A stretch of DNA of 64,000 nt, taken from assembly GCF_024128855.1 (NCBI RefSeq), contig NZ_JAMYDV010000002.1, forward strand, positions 186,001 through 250,000. The letters run 5' to 3'. The translations under genes were made by a program, and so were the position numbers. Under the pieces are notes generated by a model that had not been told where the DNA came from, did no database searches, and saw nothing but the letters and a program-made list of their open reading frames with translations. The DNA is from Rhodovulum tesquicola (GTDB lineage: Bacteria; Pseudomonadota; Alphaproteobacteria; Rhodobacterales; Rhodobacteraceae). Below are positions 38,236-47,108 of the stretch, in pieces. Position 1 is the first letter of the stretch. Every line of letters begins with the position of its first letter.

Positions 38236-38698
38236 TCGGATAGCGGGGGCGGTCATTCTGCCGCCCCGCCTTTTCGGGCGATCCGGTTTGGACCATTCCC
38301 GCATTCTGGGCATTGCTTCGGAAGAACCGGCTGCGGCGCATCGCGCTGCGGCCTTGGCGCGTTTGCGCGGCTGGTTCGGTGCCGCTGTCGCGGTGCTTCT
38401 GGCGCTGAGTCTCGTTCTTGCGACGGGCGTCCGGGCGGGCGAGCGGGGCGGGGTGGCGGTGTTTCAGGCCGCGGCCCTGTCCGCTGCCCCGGCGCTTGCG
38501 GAATTGTCCGGGCGTGGGGCCGCCGGAGATTCTGGGCTTGCGACCTTCGGGGATGTGCCGCCGGGACTGACCCCGGGGGCCGCGACCGGCGGGGTCACCG
38601 GATGCCGCGCAATCGCGGCGGTGACGGTCGCGGGGTATCTGCGGGGGGCGCGTGACGGGGCCAACGGGGCGCGTGCGCCGCCGGGCGTTCGGGGCTGA
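38231..38698 (+). CDS. Possible membrane-anchored or secreted protein of unknown function
   Basis: The frame encodes 155 residues with one clear hydrophobic segment at about 48-70 (WFGAAVAVLLALSLVLATGV) preceded by basic residues and followed by AGE, like a late signal peptide or anchor. The remainder is Ala/Gly-rich with no known domain. There is no good ribosome-binding site, and its first codon overlaps the candidate -10 element, so a later start may be used. It may not be a gene. Confidence 0.3.
   Translation: MVRIAGAVILPPRLFGRSGLDHSRILGIASEEPAAAHRAAALARLRGWFGAAVAVLLALSLVLATGVRAGERGGVAVFQAAALSAAPALAELSGRGAAGDSGLATFGDVPPGLTPGAATGGVTGCRAIAAVTVAGYLRGARDGANGARAPPGVRG
38243..38274 (+). terminator. 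Terminator-like hairpin close behind a candidate promoter
   Basis: GCGGGGGCGG pairs with CCGCCCCGC around TCATTCTG and is followed by CTTTT. As it starts near the predicted transcription start, it could be an attenuator, a very short RNA or a coincidental structure. Confidence 0.45.
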
Positions 38699-38759
38699 GT
38701 TCATTCACCCGATCGACCCTGCCGCGCCACAGGCTGCGGCCCCTTTCGCAGGATATTCC

Positions 38760-39131
38760 ATGACCATGACCCTTCCGGCTCTGACGAGCCTATTGACGGC
38801 TGCAACCGCGCTGACGCTTGTGGCCAATCGCGCCAGAAAATGGCTCAGCACGCTTGATGTGATCGCCCCCGCGCCGACCTCGGCGGCCACGCCGATGCCG
38901 AAGGCAACCACCATCCCTGCGGCCAGCCCGCGTCGGCGCAAGGCGAACCTGCCCGATACAACCTGCGAAGGGTGCGGCACCCCGATCCCCGGCAACGAGA
39001 CGCTGTGCCCGCTTTGCGCCCGCAAGCAGGCGGCGGCGAAGGGCGCGGGCTGGACCACGCTCTGGCACTGGCTGTTCACCATCGCGGTGCTGACGGTGCT
39101 GTATGGCGGGGCCTATCTGCTGACGCCGTGA
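38760..39131 (+). CDS. Small zinc-ribbon membrane protein
   Basis: The 123-residue product has an Ala/Thr-rich N-terminal half, a zinc-ribbon-like CEGCGTPIPGNETLCPLC, and a C-terminal membrane helix (LWHWLFTIAVLTVLYGGAYLL). AGGA lies seven bases before the chosen ATG; a longer in-frame start at 38652 has no site. The order ribbon-helix suggests a cytoplasmic zinc finger tethered to the inner membrane. The function is unknown. Confidence 0.6.
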   Translation: MTMTLPALTSLLTAATALTLVANRARKWLSTLDVIAPAPTSAATPMPKATTIPAASPRRRKANLPDTTCEGCGTPIPGNETLCPLCARKQAAAKGAGWTTLWHWLFTIAVLTVLYGGAYLLTP

Positions 39132-39150
39132 GCGGGACGGGGCGCGCGGA

Positions 39151-39618
39151 TCAGCGGCTGACGCGCTGCTGGTTCTGCGCGCCGCGCACCACGATGGCGC
39201 GCACGCCGTCCAGATCCTGATCGGTCAGGAAGGTGCCCGCGGTCAGTTCGCGCGAGGGCTCGGTGCCGACGCGGGTGGACCCCTTCGGAGGCGCGAGGCG
39301 GAAATCGTAGACCAGAACGCCGGTCTCGCCGGGGGTGGCGCGGTCGCGCACCAGTTCGGCGTTCCAGAACCCCTGCCGCGAGGGTCGGCCCGTGGCCTGC
39401 ACGATGGCGCCGCCGGGCGCGCGATCGACGCCCATCTCGACCACCAGATCGACCAGCGGGCGCGGATCGGCCATCTGGCGGCTGACCGGAATGGCGGTCG
39501 TGCCTTCCTGGGTGGCGCCGCCGAACCAGTTGAACGGGTTGATGCGGGATTCGCGCACCGTGGCGCAGCCGCCAAGGATCAGCGCGGTCGACAGGATGAC
39601 CATGAAACGTGCGCGCAT
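39151..39618 (-). CDS. DUF3576 lipoprotein
   Basis: The 155-residue product has a lipoprotein signal (MRARFMVILSTALILGGC). It is followed by the DUF3576 pattern INPFNWFGGATQEG, and QGFWNAELVRDRATPGETGVLVYDFRL. It is likely an outer-membrane lipoprotein of unknown role, conserved in alphaproteobacteria. Starts at 39645 and 39603 are possible alternatives; 39618 gives the best signal peptide. Confidence 0.82.
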   Translation of the reverse strand: MRARFMVILSTALILGGCATVRESRINPFNWFGGATQEGTTAIPVSRQMADPRPLVDLVVEMGVDRAPGGAIVQATGRPSRQGFWNAELVRDRATPGETGVLVYDFRLAPPKGSTRVGTEPSRELTAGTFLTDQDLDGVRAIVVRGAQNQQRVSR

Positions 39619-39751
39619 GGGGGCCCCCGTGTTGTTCCTGCCCACGGGTTAGCCGAAAGCCGGGCGGTTGAAAAGCCGCGACAGGCGCTGCGCTGGACCT
39701 TTCGCGTTGCCGGTCCTAAGTGGGAGGGGCAATGGCAAGGAGGCCCGGGTG

Positions 39752-40183
39752 GTGGCAAGCGCGGCATTCGAGGAGATCGTCGAGACCTTCGAGTTCCTGG
39801 AGGACTGGGAGGACCGGTATCGCCATGTGATCGAACTGGGCCGCGCGATGGACCCGCTGGAGGATGCCTTCAAGGTGCCCGCGACCAAAGTGGACGGCTG
39901 CGCCAGCCAGGTCTGGCTGATGCCCGAGATCGAGGGGCAGGGCGCGGGCGCGGTCTACCGTTTCAAGGGCGACAGCGACGCGATGATCGTGCGCGGGCTG
40001 ATCGCGGTGCTGCGGGCGCTTTATGACGGGCGGACGGTGGCCGAGGTTCTGGCCACCGATGCGGGCGCGCAGATGGCCCGGCTGGGGCTGGACGAGCACC
40101 TGTCCTCGCAACGCTCGAACGGGCTGCGCGCGATGGTGGAACGCATCCGCAGCCAGGCCGCTTGCGTCGCCGAGGGCGTCTGA
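39752..40183 (+). CDS. sufE: Sulfur acceptor protein SufE
   Basis: SufE takes persulfide sulfur from SufS and passes it to SufBCD. The product (about 143 residues) has FEEIVETFEFLEDWEDRYRH, the catalytic cysteine C50 in KVDGCASQVWL, and the C-terminal LDEHLSSQRSNGLRAMVERI. It starts with GTG: two tandem GTG codons (39749, 39752) follow an AAGGAGG site, and the second has the better spacing. It is unlinked to the suf operon, 7 kb downstream of sufS. Confidence 0.93.
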   Translation: MASAAFEEIVETFEFLEDWEDRYRHVIELGRAMDPLEDAFKVPATKVDGCASQVWLMPEIEGQGAGAVYRFKGDSDAMIVRGLIAVLRALYDGRTVAEVLATDAGAQMARLGLDEHLSSQRSNGLRAMVERIRSQAACVAEGV

Positions 40184-40202
40184 CGCGGCACGGTCGCCCG
40201 TT

Positions 40203-40841
40203 TCAGGCGCGCGGCGCGAGGAACCGCGCCAGATCGCCATAGCCCGTGACCCGCCGTTCATGGGCCAGCCCCAGCCGCGCGGCGCATGCGCGCGCGGCCG
40301 CGTCCAGTGCCGGGTCGTCGGTCTGGGCAAGATGGATCAGCCGGTCGTAATTGCCGAAATAGCTGGCCACCAGCTCCGGGTGGCGGTCGAGGCCGAGCGG
40401 GCGCCAGACGAAGGCGTCGAACTGGCGGGCGAGGAAATCGGTCAGGTAGAAGGCGGTCAGCTCGTCCCCGGCGCGGGCGGCGAAGGCGTCGAGCCCGTCG
40501 AAGAAGGCGTAGCAATGCGGCCCCGCGATCATCTCGACGTCCAGTTCGGCGCAGAGCCGCGCCAGCCCGCCGCCGGTGCCGCAATCGGCATAGGCCACGA
40601 GGATCGTCCGGTAATCGGCGCGATGCTGCGCCACGGCGGCGCGGATGCCCGGTTCGATCCGCTCGGGGTGGTTGTGCCAGATCGCGGGCAGGCAGGCGAG
40701 GTCGAGATGGTCCCAGCCATTGGCCCGTTTCAGCGCGAGGATCTCGTGGGCCAGCGCGCCGCAGCCGATCACCAGCACCCGGCCCTTGCCCGACGGCGCA
40801 AGCCCGGTTTCGGTCAGCGCGTGGTCGCCGGACGGGATCAT
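40203..40841 (-). CDS. DUF1638 domain protein
   Basis: The 212-residue product has the DUF1638 pattern: VLVIGCGALAHEILAL, LDLACLPAIWHNHPERI, LVAYADCGTGGGL, and IAGPHCYAFFDGL. Conserved cysteines and histidines suggest a metal or cofactor site. DUF1638 genes often lie beside corrinoid-dependent methyltransferase genes, as here, but the reaction is unknown to me. It overlaps the preceding 52-residue gene (ATGA). Confidence 0.88.
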   Translation of the reverse strand: MIPSGDHALTETGLAPSGKGRVLVIGCGALAHEILALKRANGWDHLDLACLPAIWHNHPERIEPGIRAAVAQHRADYRTILVAYADCGTGGGLARLCAELDVEMIAGPHCYAFFDGLDAFAARAGDELTAFYLTDFLARQFDAFVWRPLGLDRHPELVASYFGNYDRLIHLAQTDDPALDAAARACAARLGLAHERRVTGYGDLARFLAPRA

Positions 40842-40996
40842 TTCCGCCGCAGCAAGCGCAGCGCCAGCGCCGCCACCAGCGCCAGCGGGATCAGCACCGC
40901 CATGCCGTGGCCGGGCAGGGCGGTCACCAGCGCGACGGTCAGCGCGGCGGCGGCGATCACGCCGGCCAGGATCAGGGCGAAGATGCGGAACGGCAT
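40838..40996 (-). CDS. 52-residue membrane protein in the corrinoid cluster
   Basis: The minus strand encodes a 52-residue protein with two hydrophobic segments (IFALILAGVIAAAALTVALV and AVLIPLALVAALALRLL) and a basic end (RRK). GAGGGGAG precedes the ATG and the stop overlaps the DUF1638 start by four bases, which strongly supports expression. The function is unknown; it may anchor neighbours to the membrane. Confidence 0.7.
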   Translation of the reverse strand: MPFRIFALILAGVIAAAALTVALVTALPGHGMAVLIPLALVAALALRLLRRK

Positions 40997-41056
40997 GGGC
41001 ACTCCCCTCGGGTCATGGGGCCGATGTGGGGCCCCGACCCCGGCGCCCGCAAGGGG

Positions 41057-41761
<705 letters not shown>

Positions 41762-41898
41762 TCGCGTCACTCCGGTTCCCCGGGCCCGCCGGGCAAGGCG
41801 GACCCTTCGCGCGATCTATCGGCATTTCCGGCCGTCCGACTTGGCCGGTTGCGACATCGCCCGCGCGGCGTGCGACGTTTTCGCACGCGCCGGCCGGG

Positions 41899-42864
41899 TC
41901 AGGGCCGCCCGCGACGACGCAGAAGGACCAGCCCGCCCAGCCCGCCCAGCAGCAACACGCCCCCCGCGGGCAGCGGCACGGGGGCGATGGCGGCGAGGAA
42001 CCGATCTGCGATCAGCGCATGCGCGGCCTGGGTCGGGTGGATGCTGTCGTGGAACAGGAAGCCGGTACAATCCGGTGCCGCACCGGCCTGAAGCGCGACG
42101 AGGCAGGGCGTGGTGAGGTTCGTGAAGCCGTAGGCGGCGCTGTCGTCCTGGACCAGCGCGAACAGCCCGAAGATGTCCACATAGCGCACATCGCCGTCGC
42201 TGATGCCCGTCAGGGCGGTCTGGAGGGTGGCGTTGAAGGCCATGGTCGCCGCGGTTGCGGCGGCCGAGGCTTCGCCGCCCAGGGCCAGCGCCTCGGGGAT
42301 CTTGCCCAGATCGGGCAGGCCGAAGACCGCGACGGTGCCGAGGCCGCCGGCGATCAGGGCCTGGACCCCGGTGACGATCCCGGTCACGGCGGCACCGATG
42401 GCTGCGGCGGCGGCGGTCGCGGGATCGTCGGCGCGGAAGGCGTCGCGCAGGTCGTTGCCGCCGAACCAGACCGCGGCCAGCGGGTTCGCCCCCAAGACTG
42501 GCGCCGTCGCTTCGTAAAGGGTGCGCTGTTCGGCGAAATCGGGCAGGTCGACGGTATAGGGGCCGCCGGGCAGGTTGATCTCGATCTCGCCCTGGGTCAC
42601 CGCGGTCGCGCCGCCGAAGGCGAAATTGGCGCCGGAGGCGAGATCGGCGCCGAGTTGCGCCGCCCATGTCGCGCCATCGGTGAACTGGCCCTGCGGATAG
42701 ATCGCGGCGAGAGCCGGGTTCGCGCCGGGCAGCTGCGAGAGCGTGTTGCCCGGATCGCTGAGGCTGTCGCCGAAGACGAAGAAATCGGTGTAGGGCCCCA
42801 GCGATCCGGCGCAGGCGGGCAGGGGGGCGGCCAGAATCGCCGCGGCAAGTGCAAGATGTTTCAT
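41899..42864 (-). CDS. SGNH/GDSL hydrolase with VPLPA C-terminal sorting tail
   Basis: The 321-residue product has a signal peptide (MKHLALAAAILAAPLPACAG). Its lipase/esterase blocks are FVFGDSLSD (nucleophile serine), ANFAFGGAT, WFGGNDLRD and HDSIHPTQAAH (catalytic Asp-His). It ends in VPLPAGGVLLLGGLGGLVLL followed by RRRGRP at about 296-321. This is the VPLPA-CTERM type signal: motif, helix and basic end, cleaved by an exosortase. It is therefore probably a surface-exposed or released esterase. No exosortase gene is in the window. Confidence 0.88.
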   Translation of the reverse strand: MKHLALAAAILAAPLPACAGSLGPYTDFFVFGDSLSDPGNTLSQLPGANPALAAIYPQGQFTDGATWAAQLGADLASGANFAFGGATAVTQGEIEINLPGGPYTVDLPDFAEQRTLYEATAPVLGANPLAAVWFGGNDLRDAFRADDPATAAAAAIGAAVTGIVTGVQALIAGGLGTVAVFGLPDLGKIPEALALGGEASAAATAATMAFNATLQTALTGISDGDVRYVDIFGLFALVQDDSAAYGFTNLTTPCLVALQAGAAPDCTGFLFHDSIHPTQAAHALIADRFLAAIAPVPLPAGGVLLLGGLGGLVLLRRRGRP

Positions 42865-42987
42865 CGGGGTCTCCCTCGTTCCCTGGTGCGAGGGATTAGA
42901 GCGCCGCGCGGGGAAGCTGTCCATTCCCTTGCCCATGGCGCCCCCGGCATGGCGCCGGGCAGGCCGCGCCGGAGCGGCCCTTCGGGG

Positions 42988-43581
42988 TCAGATCGAGAGG
43001 TCGAACCGCGTCTCGCTGCGCGAGAGCGCGAGCGTGCGCCCGGCCGCGCGGGCGGCGACCGGCAAGAGCGCGAACTGGACCTCCGAGGCGGCGATCTCGC
43101 CCTCCGGGGCGCGGTTCTCGGCGATCGGAAGCCAGAGCCGCGGATCGAGCAGCAGGCGGGCGCCTTCCGCCGTCAGCGCCAGATCCCTGCCCGAGCCGCT
43201 GATCGCGATCCGCCCGCCGCGCAGCAGGGCGGTCTCGGCGCACAGGACCGCCAGCAGGACGACCTTGGCCAGCGCGCGCGGCAATGCGGCGGGCGGTTCG
43301 GCGGCGATCTCGATCCGGCTGCCGCCGTAATAGTCGGACAGGATGTCGGCGATCTCGGCCCCGGCGATCTCGGTGCCTTCGCCCGCCGCGCCGAAGGCCA
43401 GGCGGAACAGCCGGATGCGCCCATTCGCGCGGGCGACGCTGTGGGCGATCAGTTCGAATTCGTCGCGCCCCGAGATGCCCGGCGACATGGCCAGAAGTTC
43501 CATCCCGTTGCCGATCGCACCGATCGGGCTGATAAGGTCGTGACAGATGCGCGAGCCGACAAGGGCGGTCAGATCAGCCAT
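42988..43581 (-). CDS. chpT: Histidine phosphotransferase ChpT
   Basis: ChpT carries phosphate from the CckA kinase to CtrA in the alphaproteobacterial cell-cycle and motility relay. The 197-residue product has the phosphoacceptor helix with H14 in RICHDLISPIGAIGNGMELL, and a degenerate GHKL-like C-terminal domain. The start at 43581 has CGGAGTT upstream. A CtrA-type site lies about 250 bases away at 43834. Confidence 0.9.
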   Translation of the reverse strand: MADLTALVGSRICHDLISPIGAIGNGMELLAMSPGISGRDEFELIAHSVARANGRIRLFRLAFGAAGEGTEIAGAEIADILSDYYGGSRIEIAAEPPAALPRALAKVVLLAVLCAETALLRGGRIAISGSGRDLALTAEGARLLLDPRLWLPIAENRAPEGEIAASEVQFALLPVAARAAGRTLALSRSETRFDLSI

Positions 43582-43619
43582 GTCGCAACTCCGCGTGGCG
43601 GGTGATGGGGGAAAAGTCG

Positions 43620-43802
43620 ATGCAGCCAATGAATTCCATCCTCGAACCCGGCATGCTGGTGCGCCATCCGGGCCAGCCGGATTGGGGCATCGGGCAGGTG
43701 CAATCGGTGATCGGGGCACGGATCACTGTCAATTTCCGCGAGGCGGGAAAGGTGGTGATCGACGGGGCGAGAATAGAGCTCATGCCTGTTTACGAATCCT
43801 AA
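43620..43802 (+). CDS. DUF3553 domain protein
   Basis: The 60-residue product (MQPMNSILEPGMLVRHPGQP) is a small SH3-like DUF3553 protein, with DWGIGQVQSVIGARITVNF and VVIDGARIELMPV. It resembles the C-terminal module found in some helicases and CarD-like proteins. The function is unknown. GGGGGA lies eight bases before the ATG at 43620; ATG codons at 43602 and 43629 are alternatives. Confidence 0.8.
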   Translation: MQPMNSILEPGMLVRHPGQPDWGIGQVQSVIGARITVNFREAGKVVIDGARIELMPVYES

Positions 43803-43833
43803 CATCCTATGCGCGCAGGCTGACCGAAGATGG

Positions 43834-43849
43834 TTAACGCGGGATTAAC
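43834..43849 (+). promoter_or_regulatory. CtrA-binding box TTAA-N7-TTAAC
   Basis: TTAA (43834-43837) and TTAAC (43845-43849) with a 7-base spacer match the full CtrA consensus exactly. It lies 113 bases before olsB and 31 bases after the DUF3553 stop. CtrA control of the lipid genes is an inference. Confidence 0.6.
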
Positions 43850-43961
43850 GGCCGCGCCTGGCCGGGGGGGGATGCGCGGCGGCACGCGCAGTTGCGCTTT
43901 GGCGCACGGCCCCCTAGAACGCGCCGAGACCGCCCCGCCGGGGCCGCCGGAGTCCGCGCCG

Positions 43962-44738
43962 ATGCACCCGCCCGAGGACCATTTCGAGCTGCGCCTTGCC
44001 CAGACCGAGGCCGATCTGCGCGCCGCCCAGCGGTTGCGCTACGAGGTCTTCGTGGCGGAACTGGGCGGCGACGGGCCGCTGGTCGATCACGAAAACCGGC
44101 TGGAGCGGGACGCGTTCGATCCGCATTACGACCACCTGATTCTGGTCGACACGCGCCGCGATGCGGGCGCGCTGGATCATGTGGTGGGGGTCTACCGGCT
44201 GTTGACCTCGGAACGGGCGGCGGCGCTGGGGCGGTTCTATACCGAGGACGAATACGACCTGACCCGGCTCGGGGAGAGCGGGCGGCGGTTGCTGGAACTG
44301 GGGCGGTCCTGCGTGCATGCCGATTATCGCGGCGGCACGGCGCTGTATCACCTGTGGAACGGGCTGGCCGATTACGTCCAGCAGCGCGGGGTCGAGATCC
44401 TGTTCGGGGTGGCCAGTTTCCACGGCACCGATGTCGAGGCGCTGGCCGAGCCGCTCTCGCTGCTGCATCACCGGTTCCTTGCGCCCGAACCGCTGCGCGT
44501 GCGCGCGGTCGAGGGGCATTTCCAGCGGATGGACCTGCTGGAGGAGGACGCGATCGACCGCAAGCGCGCGATGCTGGCGATGCCCGCGCTGATCAAGGCC
44601 TATCTGCGGCTTGGCGGCTTCGTGGGCGAGGGGGCCTATATCGACCGGGCGTTCAACACGATCGACGTCTGCCTTGTGATGGACACCGCGCAGATGAACG
44701 CGAAAAGCAGCGCGCGCTATGTGCGGGGGCGGGGGTGA
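43962..44738 (+). CDS. olsB: L-ornithine N-alpha-acyltransferase OlsB
   Basis: OlsB makes lyso-ornithine lipid from ornithine and 3-hydroxyacyl-ACP. The 258-residue product has DLRAAQRLRYEVFVAELGGD, LELGRSCVHADYRGGTALYHLW, ILFGVASFHGTDVEALAEPL and PALIKAYLRLGGFVGEGAYID, all typical of the OlsB GNAT family. It is directly followed by and overlaps an OlsA-type acyltransferase, which supports the assignment. CCGGAG lies eight bases upstream of the start. Ornithine lipid is a phosphorus-free membrane lipid used under phosphate limitation. Confidence 0.9.
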   Translation: MHPPEDHFELRLAQTEADLRAAQRLRYEVFVAELGGDGPLVDHENRLERDAFDPHYDHLILVDTRRDAGALDHVVGVYRLLTSERAAALGRFYTEDEYDLTRLGESGRRLLELGRSCVHADYRGGTALYHLWNGLADYVQQRGVEILFGVASFHGTDVEALAEPLSLLHHRFLAPEPLRVRAVEGHFQRMDLLEEDAIDRKRAMLAMPALIKAYLRLGGFVGEGAYIDRAFNTIDVCLVMDTAQMNAKSSARYVRGRG

Positions 44739-45553
44739 GCACCTGGCGTGGCGCCGAGCCGCCGCCCGCGCCGCCGATTTCGCTGGCGGGCTGGGTTCGC
44801 GTGGTCTGGCGCGGCCTGGCGCTGGGGATCGTGACCTTCGGTTGCCTGGGGCTTTTGCTGCTGGTGCGGCTGGTGGAGCGCCCGGTTTTCGGCTGGCACC
44901 GGCCCGTGACGCCCTTCATCACGCAATTCGTCTGCCGGATGGCCTTTGTCATCCTCGGGATCGGCTATACCGTGCGCGGCCGGCAGATGCGCGAACGGGG
45001 GGCGGTGGTGGCCAACCATGCGTCCTGGCTGGACATCTTTGCGCTGAATGCGCGCAAGCGGATCTATTTCGTCTCGAAATCCGAGGTGGCAGGCTGGCCC
45101 GGCATCGGCTGGCTGGCGCGGGCGACGGGGACGGTCTTCATCAATCGCGACCGGCGCGAGGCGAAGGCGCATAACCATGTCTTCGAGGATCGGTTGAAGG
45201 CGGGTCACAAGCTGCTGTTCTTCCCCGAGGGTACCTCGACCGACGGGCGGCGGGTTCTGCCTTTCAAGACAACGCTTTTCGCGGCGTTCCTGGCGCAGGA
45301 GTTGAAGGATATCCTGCATATCCAGCCGGTGACGGTGATCTATGCCGCGCCGCCGGGCGCGCATCCGGCCTTTTATGGCTGGTGGGGCGACATGGGGTTT
45401 GGCGCGCATCTGCTGAAGGTGCTGGCGGCCCGACCGCAGGGGGGGGTCGAACTGGTCTATCACGCGCCGCTGAGGGTGGCCGATTACCCCGACCGCAAGG
45501 CGCTGGCCCGGGCCTGCGAGGACGCGGTGCGCAGCGCCATGCCGCCCGTCTAG
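44735..45553 (+). CDS. olsA: Lyso-ornithine lipid O-acyltransferase OlsA (PlsC family)
   Basis: OlsA adds the second acyl chain to lyso-ornithine lipid. The 272-residue product has one N-terminal membrane helix and the PlsC-family motifs NHASWLD (HX4D), GTVFINRDRR and FFPEGTSTDG. It starts with GTG overlapping the olsB stop. In Rhodobacterales the same enzyme also completes glutamine lipid. The 3' end overlaps the convergent ThiE-like gene by four bases. Confidence 0.9.
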   Translation: MSTWRGAEPPPAPPISLAGWVRVVWRGLALGIVTFGCLGLLLLVRLVERPVFGWHRPVTPFITQFVCRMAFVILGIGYTVRGRQMRERGAVVANHASWLDIFALNARKRIYFVSKSEVAGWPGIGWLARATGTVFINRDRREAKAHNHVFEDRLKAGHKLLFFPEGTSTDGRRVLPFKTTLFAAFLAQELKDILHIQPVTVIYAAPPGAHPAFYGWWGDMGFGAHLLKVLAARPQGGVELVYHAPLRVADYPDRKALARACEDAVRSAMPPV

Positions 45554-46170
45554 CCCATCGCGGCGATCAGGCGGGCGAGCGTCGCGCAGGCATCGTCGGT
45601 GCGCCAGATTTCCTCGCCGATGGCGAAGAAATCCACGACGGGGGAGAGGTTTGCGATCAGTTCCTCATCCAGCGCGCCCTCGGCCACCACGGGGATCTCG
45701 ATCACTTCGGACCACCATTCGAACAGGTCGCGTTCGGCCAGCGTCCCGTCGCCCAGACCCGTCGCGCCGATGGGGCCGAAGGCGATGTAATCCGCGCCCG
45801 CCTCGCCCGCGTTCAACCCGTCATGGCGCGAGGCGCCGCAATAGGCGCCCACGATCGCATCCGCCCCCAGTGCGGTGCGCACCTTGCGCACGTTGCGCGC
45901 GCCGTCGGTCAGGTGGACGCCGTCAAGCCCCAGCCGTTCGACCAGGCCCAGATGCGCCTCGATCACCAGCGGCACGTCGCGGGCATGGGCGATCTCGCGC
46001 AGCTCGTCGGCGGCGCGCGCGACGCGGTCCTCGTCCCGCGTTGCCATTGTCAGCCGCAGGCAGGCCACCGGATGGGCATCCAGCACCGCGGCAAGGCGGG
46101 GGGCGAACGCCTCGGGCTCGAAGGCGGGGGGGGTGATGAGGTAGATTTGCGGGCGCTCGATCTCGGCCAT
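45550..46170 (-). CDS. ThiE-like thiamine-phosphate synthase family protein
   Basis: The 206-residue TIM-barrel protein has IYLITPPAFEPEAF, VPLVIEAHLGLVERLGLDGVHL, VGAYCGASRHDGLNAGEAGADYIAFGPI and a C-terminal phosphate-binding end. It belongs to the ThiE/TenI family, but several positions differ from canonical ThiE: VIEAHL replaces the usual IINDR-type segment. It may therefore be a paralogue, not the main thiamine enzyme. AGGAG precedes the ATG. Confidence 0.8.
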   Translation of the reverse strand: MAEIERPQIYLITPPAFEPEAFAPRLAAVLDAHPVACLRLTMATRDEDRVARAADELREIAHARDVPLVIEAHLGLVERLGLDGVHLTDGARNVRKVRTALGADAIVGAYCGASRHDGLNAGEAGADYIAFGPIGATGLGDGTLAERDLFEWWSEVIEIPVVAEGALDEELIANLSPVVDFFAIGEEIWRTDDACATLARLIAAMG

Positions 46171-46288
46171 TTCGGGGCTCCTGGGTCGTTCGCGCCCCTA
46201 TAGCGGGGTTTGCGCGGCTTGACCATCGCTTGAACCGGGCGGGCGGCTTGCGTATCAGGCGGGCGCAGCCCAGCCCGGAGCCCCCCGC

Positions 46289-47026
46289 ATGGCCGATCAG
46301 CCCGTCTTTGTCCTTGTCCGCCCGCAGATGGGCGAGAATATCGGCGCGGCGGCGCGGGCGATGTGGAATTTCGGGCTGACGGGCATGCGGATGGTGGACC
46401 CGCGCGATGGCTGGCCGAACCCGCGCGCGGTGGCGCTGGCATCGGGGGCGGGTCGGCTGCTGGATCATGCGGGCGTCTTTGCCACCACCGCCGAGGCGCT
46501 GGCCGATTGCGACTATGTCTATGCCACCACCTCGCGCGCACGCGGGCTGACCAAGCCGGTCGTCACCCCCGAACGCGCGATGGCGGAGGCGCGCGGGATG
46601 ATCGCGCAGGGCCGCCGGGTGGCCGTGCTGTTCGGTCCCGAGCGCGCGGGGCTGGAAAACGAGGACATCGCGCGGGCCAATGCGATTGTCGAGGTGCCCG
46701 CGAACCCGGAATTCCCCTCGCTGAACCTGGCGCAATGCGTGTTGCTGACGGCCTATGAATGGCGCCGCGAGGGCCCCGGGATCGTGGCCGAACGGCTGGA
46801 GATGGCCGGGGCCGCGCCCGCCACGGGGCTGGAGGTCGAGAAACTGGCCGAGCATTTCGAGGAACGGCTTGAGGCGGCGGGCTTCTTCTTTCCCGAAACC
46901 AAGGCCGCGAACATGAAGCTGAACCTGCGCAACATGTGGAGCCGGATGCCGCTGACGCGGGCCGATGTGCAGACGCTGCACGGGATGCTGCGGCAATTGA
47001 TGCGGGGCCGCGGCGACGGGCTCTGA
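46289..47026 (+). CDS. trmJ: tRNA (cytidine/uridine-2'-O-)-methyltransferase TrmJ
   Basis: TrmJ methylates the ribose of tRNA position 32. The 245-residue SPOUT protein has PVFVLVRPQMGENIGAAARAM, FGLTGMRMVDPRDGWPN, VAVLFGPERAGLENEDIARA and PSLNLAQCVLLTAYE, the knot motifs of the family. A helical C-terminal extension (LEVEKLAEHFEERLEAAGFF) is typical of TrmJ. Confidence 0.93.
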   Translation: MADQPVFVLVRPQMGENIGAAARAMWNFGLTGMRMVDPRDGWPNPRAVALASGAGRLLDHAGVFATTAEALADCDYVYATTSRARGLTKPVVTPERAMAEARGMIAQGRRVAVLFGPERAGLENEDIARANAIVEVPANPEFPSLNLAQCVLLTAYEWRREGPGIVAERLEMAGAAPATGLEVEKLAEHFEERLEAAGFFFPETKAANMKLNLRNMWSRMPLTRADVQTLHGMLRQLMRGRGDGL

Positions 47027-47108
47027 CTTGAAGGCACCCCCCGGCGGAACTACTGTTCGCCGCAGGCCTCAGACGCGCGGCAGGGACGGGCCGCCGAAAG
47101 GGACATCC

